36,980 nt of DNA, from contig CAJTSQ010000023.1 of NCBI GenBank assembly GCA_910578735.1, positions 1 to 36,980 of the forward strand, written 5' to 3'. Shown here piece after piece: positions 32,289-36,980 of this stretch; the stretch's first letter is position 1; each line of letters starts with the position of its first letter. Under the pieces are notes generated by a model. That model saw only the letters and a list, made by a program, of their open reading frames with translations, was not told where the DNA came from and did not search any database. The translations under genes were made by a program, and so were the position numbers. Origin of the DNA: an uncultured Oscillospiraceae bacterium (GTDB lineage Bacteria > Bacillota > Clostridia > Oscillospirales > Oscillospiraceae).

Positions 32289-32579
32289 ATGCTGGTTTTA
32301 ATCACCTACGATGTGAATACGGAAGATGCTGCCGGTCGTAAGCGCCTGCGGCAGATCGCAAAGCAGTGTGTCAACTATGGCCAGCGTGTGCAAAACTCTG
32401 TCTTTGAGTGCCTGCTGGACACGGCACAGTGTCGCATATTGCAGGCAAAGCTGTGTAAAATCATGGATTCCGAGAAAGACAGCCTTCGCTTTTATTACTT
32501 GGGAAATCGCTACGAAAACAAGATCGAGCATTTTGGTGCGAAGGCATCTTACAGTCCTGAAGATGTCCTGATGCTGTAG
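32289..32579 (+). CDS. cas2: Cas2, adaptation subunit
   Basis: A 96-aa protein bridging two Cas1 dimers. MLVLITYDVNTEDAAGRKRL gives the ferredoxin-like start with D8, and VNYGQRVQNSVFECLLD is the hallmark second segment. ATG 32289 is 4 nt after the cas1 stop, so it is likely read by coupling; no clear Shine-Dalgarno. It is the last cas gene. Confidence 0.95.
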   Translation: MLVLITYDVNTEDAAGRKRLRQIAKQCVNYGQRVQNSVFECLLDTAQCRILQAKLCKIMDSEKDSLRFYYLGNRYENKIEHFGAKASYSPEDVLML

Positions 32580-32747
32580 GTGCGAGGGGCAAGTAAACAG
32601 AAAAGTGCGGTAGCTTCGCACCAAATTTTTTAAGTTATTTTTAGGAAAATACACAGCAAATTCATTGTTCGGAATAACTTCAGGACAGTATTTGTGAAAA
32701 GCGTTTGTTTTTTGCAAAAACAGTCATATTATTTGGCGATTTTTGCT
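32580..32747 (+). promoter_or_regulatory. CRISPR leader, with a weak hairpin and a probable pre-crRNA promoter
   Basis: A 168-bp AT-rich stretch without a gene between cas2 and the first repeat. GTGCG (32605-32609) and CGCAC (32617-32621) can pair, followed by a T-run, so a terminator for the cas operon is possible. TTGTTT (32705-32710) and TATTAT (32727-32732), 16 bp apart, would start pre-crRNA near 32739, just before repeat 1. The junction end TTTTTGCT is where new spacers enter. Confidence 0.65.
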
Positions 32748-35700
32748 GTCGCCCCCCGTGTGGGGGGCGTGGGTTGAAATCCGGATACTCCATGCCCCTG
32801 AGCGCAGGAACTGGCGTCGCCCCCCGTGTGGGGGGCGTGGGTTGAAATTTGTAAGCGGTTACCGCATCCGTCAAAGGCACAGTCGCCCCCCGTGTGGGGG
32901 GCGTGGGTTGAAATAGCAATCATGTGTCTGATTGCGTTTCGCTCGGAAGTCGCCCCCCGTGTGGGGGGCGTGGGTTGAAATTGTTCCTGTTAAATTTCCA
33001 TTGTTAGAGCTCATCGCGTCGCCCCCCGTGTGGGGGGCGTGGGTTGAAATCAGGCTACCCTTACCGTGACTGCGGACGCCGGCGTCGCCCCCCGTGTGGG
33101 GGGCGTGGGTTGAAATCCCTGCACCATGGAGCAAGCCGCCCGGGACATTGCGTCGCCCCCCGTGTGGGGGGCGTGGGTTGAAATCAATTTTCTTTAGAGT
33201 GGGACGGTCTGGACCGGAGTCGCCCCCCGTGTGGGGGGCGTGGGTTGAAATGACTGACCCGCAAGGCCGACGGCATCCGCCGCGTCGCCCCCCGTGTGGG
33301 GGGCGTGGGTTGAAATAAGATCAGTTGATGGAATCCAATGCCCATCAATTGTCGCCCCCCGTGTGGGGGGCGTGGGTTGAAATTACCGATATGCAGCAGT
33401 TTGACATGATGCCGTTTAAGTCGCCCCCCGTGTGGGGGGCGTGGGTTGAAATAAATGACTGACCTGACCCCTGTAATCAACGCGTTTGTCGCCCCCCGTG
33501 TGGGGGGCGTGGGTTGAAATCGAAATCTGCTGATAAGAGAGACCGCGCACATCGTCGCCCCCCGTGTGGGGGGCGTGGGTTGAAATCTCATCGCGCCGAT
33601 GGCGGCGTTCTGGTTGGCCTGAGTCGCCCCCCGTGTGGGGGGCGTGGGTTGAAATCCCGACCCCCTTGCTTTTATCCGCCTCCACTATGGTCGCCCCCCG
33701 TGTGGGGGGCGTGGGTTGAAATCATACAGAAACCCCCTGAATACTTTTCTGAGCCTGTCGCCCCCCGTGTGGGGGGCGTGGGTTGAAATTGTATACCCGC
33801 TACCGGATTATACGGTAACGCGGTCGCCCCCCGTGTGGGGGGCGTGGGTTGAAATGCAAACAAAATCAGAAGCATATGAAAAATATAAAAGTCGCCCCCC
33901 GTGTGGGGGGCGTGGGTTGAAATCGGACAAGCTGGCGGCTTACTACACCTACGTGGTGTCGCCCCCCGTGTGGGGGGCGTGGGTTGAAATTCCTTTGTTG
34001 ATGTATTTGCAAAGTCTGGCCAGAGTCGCCCCCCGTGTGGGGGGCGTGGGTTGAAATATTACCTCCTGGGGTTTGCCCCCTTGCTATGGTCGTCGCCCCC
34101 CGTGTGGGGGGCGTGGGTTGAAATACTATCGCCCAGGAGGACTGCGCCACCCGCAACCTGGTCGCCCCCCGTGTGGGGGGCGTGGGTTGAAATTCAAAGG
34201 TGGACACTATATTGTCAAAAGGATGGAGTCGCCCCCCGTGTGGGGGGCGTGGGTTGAAATGGCCATGAATCAGGGAAGTAGATACGACATCTACAAGTCG
34301 CCCCCCGTGTGGGGGGCGTGGGTTGAAATATTTCCAACAGCTTCCCAACAAGCTCTTGCCCAAGTCGCCCCCCGTGTGGGGGGCGTGGGTTGAAATGGTT
34401 TTAGCAGTTGCCGCAACCGCCGCAACTGTTGTCGCCCCCCGTGTGGGGGGCGTGGGTTGAAATTGGACCGGGGGCGGGCACTTTGTGCTGGTGTGGTGGT
34501 CGCCCCCCGTGTGGGGGGCGTGGGTTGAAATAGTATACAGCATTGTTAAAATTTTGCACATAGGTAGTCGCCCCCCGTGTGGGGGGCGTGGGTTGAAATT
34601 GGCATTTGATGGCACCCCCAATATTTGGAACACGTCGCCCCCCGTGTGGGGGGCGTGGGTTGAAATCGTCAGTTCAACGTCTGGAACAATCAGATCAGGC
34701 TGTCGCCCCCCGTGTGGGGGGCGTGGGTTGAAATGACCACTTTAAGAAAGGACTGATATCATGCCCGAAGTCGCCCCCCGTGTGGGGGGCGTGGGTTGAA
34801 ATATTTTGGTAGGATATGCGTTTACTTCAATGTCGTGGTCGCCCCCCGTGTGGGGGGCGTGGGTTGAAATTGGCATTTGATGGCACCCCCAATATTTGGA
34901 ACACGTCGCCCCCCGTGTGGGGGGCGTGGGTTGAAATCGTCAGTTCAACGTCTGGAACAATCAGATCAGGCTGTCGCCCCCCGTGTGGGGGGCGTGGGTT
35001 GAAATCCTCCCGGCCTGTGGCCTGTTTTATATACGTGGTAGTCGCCCCCCGTGTGGGGGGCGTGGGTTGAAATCTTTTAACATATTTCCACCACTGTTTC
35101 CACCAGTGTCGCCCCCCGTGTGGGGGGCGTGGGTTGAAATTATGCCATGCAGAACTCTATCAATGGTATCGGAGTCGCCCCCCGTGTGGGGGGCGTGGGT
35201 TGAAATGGTATGGGCGGCGAGGTCCAGGAAGCGCCGCCTGTCGCCCCCCGTGTGGGGGGCGTGGGTTGAAATATGAAAGGAATGATATCATGCCTGAATT
35301 TACAGGTCGCCCCCCGTGTGGGGGGCGTGGGTTGAAATTGAAGAATCCGCATGGAAGAAGCAACAGGACATAGTCGCCCCCCGTGTGGGGGGCGTGGGTT
35401 GAAATTGATTTTAGTAAGCGAATCGCCAAAACTCACAACTGTCGCCCCCCGTGTGGGGGGCGTGGGTTGAAATTCAAAGTTGGACACTATATTGTCAAAA
35501 GGATGGAAGTCGCCCCCCGTGTGGGGGGCGTGGGTTGAAATAGCAAACTCGCTCAACGATCAGGTTGGGGTTTGGTCGCCCCCCGTGTGGGGGGCGTGGG
35601 TTGAAATAGAATGTTTTGAAAGCCGGCATAAACGTTGCTGTGTCGCCCCCCGTGTGGGGGGCGTGGGTTGAAATTCCAGAATGGCGCAGTAGGCCATTGT

Positions 35701-36980
35701 AATCAGGAGTCGCCCCCCGTGTGGGGGGCGTGGGTTGAAATTGCGTGGCCCCAGTCACCCTGTGCGGCGGCGTGGTCGCCCCCCGTGTGGGGGGCGTGGG
35801 TTGAAATATGCATGGGGAACCGAGATGGATGGGGAGCCGGTGTGTCGCCCCCCGTGTGGGGGGCGTGGGTTGAAATGGTTAAGGAATCTTCCGCTTCTAT
35901 GGCCGTTGCCCGTCGCCCCCCGTGTGGGGGGCGTGGGTTGAAATTGTAAACAAGCCCAAGCTCAATCAAGCAGTCAATCAGTCGCCCCCCGTGTGGGGGG
36001 CGTGGGTTGAAATACAAACTGCGGGGGCGTCCTCCTTTGGAGGGATGCGGTCGCCCCCCGTGTGGGGGGCGTGGGTTGAAATCTCCAGCCACTGGGAGGC
36101 CTGTTTGGCATCTTCTAGTCGCCCCCCGTGTGGGGGGCGTGGGTTGAAATCTCGCAGCAGTGGCCGTAGTCCGTCCGGTCTGCGGTCGCCCCCCGTGTGG
36201 GGGGCGTGGGTTGAAATGCTTCTTGTGCGCCTTTGGCTTTCCTTGCCAAAGTCGCCCCCCGTGTGGGGGGCGTGGGTTGAAATCGTCCAGCTGGTGTAGC
36301 CCGCCCGCCGCATCGCGGCGTCGCCCCCCGTGTGGGGGGCGTGGGTTGAAATGTACTGAAAACCTCCATGGCATTTCATGTCTTTGGTCGCCCCCCGTGT
36401 GGGGGGCGTGGGTTGAAATTTGCATTGACCTCCTTAAAATTGGGCGAAACCGCTCGTCGCCCCCCGTGTGGGGGGCGTGGGTTGAAATTCAGCGTATTTA
36501 TCTGGTTTGCGTACATGGCACCCGGTCGCCCCCCGTGTGGGGGGCGTGGGTTGAAATAAGTCTGAATTTGCCAGGGCAATCAACTGGAGAATGTCGCCCC
36601 CCGTGTGGGGGGCGTGGGTTGAAATCCGAGGAACTAGCCGAGCTGTACCGGGGTCTGGAGTCGCCCCCCGTGTGGGGGGCGTGGGTTGAAATTGGCGCAG
36701 AAGGGCTACGACGTGGCCAGCGAGGAAGTCGCCCCCCGTGTGGGGGGCGTGGGTTGAAATTGATTCTCAATCAGGTCGCGGGTGTTGGACTGCAGTCGCC
36801 CCCCGTGTGGGGGGCGTGGGTTGAAATGGGAGCTGGCAGGGAGGACAGTGCCATGTCCAAGTCGCCCCCCGTGTGGGGGGCGTGGGTTGAAATGGGAGCT
36901 GGCAGGGAGGACAGTGCCATGTCCAAGTCGCCCCCCGTGTGGGGGGCGTGGATTGAAATGGGAGCTGGCAGGGAGGACAG
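32748..36980 (+). CRISPR. Type I-C CRISPR array, 63 repeats visible, open at the window end
   Basis: The repeat is 33 nt and starts GTCGCCCCCCGTGTGGGGGG, ending with GCGTGGGTTGAAAT. It contains an 8-bp stem (CGCCCCCC/GGGGGGCG) and a GTGT loop. Repeat 1 is 32748-32780 and repeat 63 is 36927-36959. Spacers are about 32-36 nt: 62 are complete and one partial. By eye the first 62 repeats look identical; repeat 63 has GTGGATTGAAAT. Spacers 28-29 recur as 32-33, and the last three spacers are identical. The orientation follows from the cas operon and leader on the left. Reading frames inside the array are not genes. Confidence 0.99.

Noticed and set aside
25098..32579. Missing cas6 as a sign of a broken CRISPR locus
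   Set aside because: Type I-C normally lacks cas6; Cas5c processes the crRNA.
32680..36770. Many reading frames on both strands giving repeated peptides such as RPPCGGRGLK and ISTHAPHTGGD
   Set aside because: They are translations of the CRISPR repeat unit, not genes.

Overview
The window looks like chromosomal DNA of a GC-rich anaerobic Firmicute of the Oscillospiraceae (Flavonifractor / Pseudoflavonifractor type). This is inferred from strong AGGAGG ribosome sites, sigma-A style promoters, Firmicute-type gene families, heavy GGC/CTG codon use and many GC-rich intergenic palindromes. No taxonomic marker was searched.

Layout. 1-4340: housekeeping and small genes: DegV protein, HD-domain protein, a four-helix membrane protein with an XRE regulator, YebC, and a coiled-coil protein. 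4341-4727: class A RNase P RNA on the minus strand with its own promoter. 4757-7312: ddl and murF, adjacent steps of peptidoglycan precursor synthesis. 7316-11455: a duplicated accessory module. Each copy has an 83-aa minus-strand protein, a divergent 69-aa XRE regulator, and a roughly 190-bp structured inverted-repeat element. The two copies flank an ABC-F ATPase and a YdcF-like protein. 11502-17650: prfA, a small unknown gene, an HAD phosphatase, Sua5/YwlC, a membrane protein, coaE and an M18 aminopeptidase. 17912-19572: a TepA/ClpP-like protease and a radical SAM protein. 19812-24847: a complete branched-chain amino acid type ABC transporter operon (livJHMGF). 25036-36980: a complete type I-C CRISPR-Cas locus (cas3, cas5c, cas8c with internal cas11c, cas7c, cas4, cas1, cas2), a leader, and an array of 63 repeats that runs off the window end.

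How it works together. In the CRISPR locus Cas5c, Cas8c, Cas11c and Cas7c would form Cascade, Cas5c would process the crRNA (there is no cas6), Cas3 would degrade targets, and Cas4-Cas1-Cas2 would add spacers. The array keeps a record of its own history: a variant last repeat that matches the usual I-C ending, a triplicated last spacer, a copied two-spacer block, and pairs of near-identical spacers that point to repeated encounters with related invaders.

The best candidate for an undescribed system is the twin 83-aa protein / XRE module. The two copies use different operator sequences placed in the same way: one in the spacer of the minus-strand promoter and one at its start site. Each is followed by a structured element whose hairpins are kept while their sequence changes.
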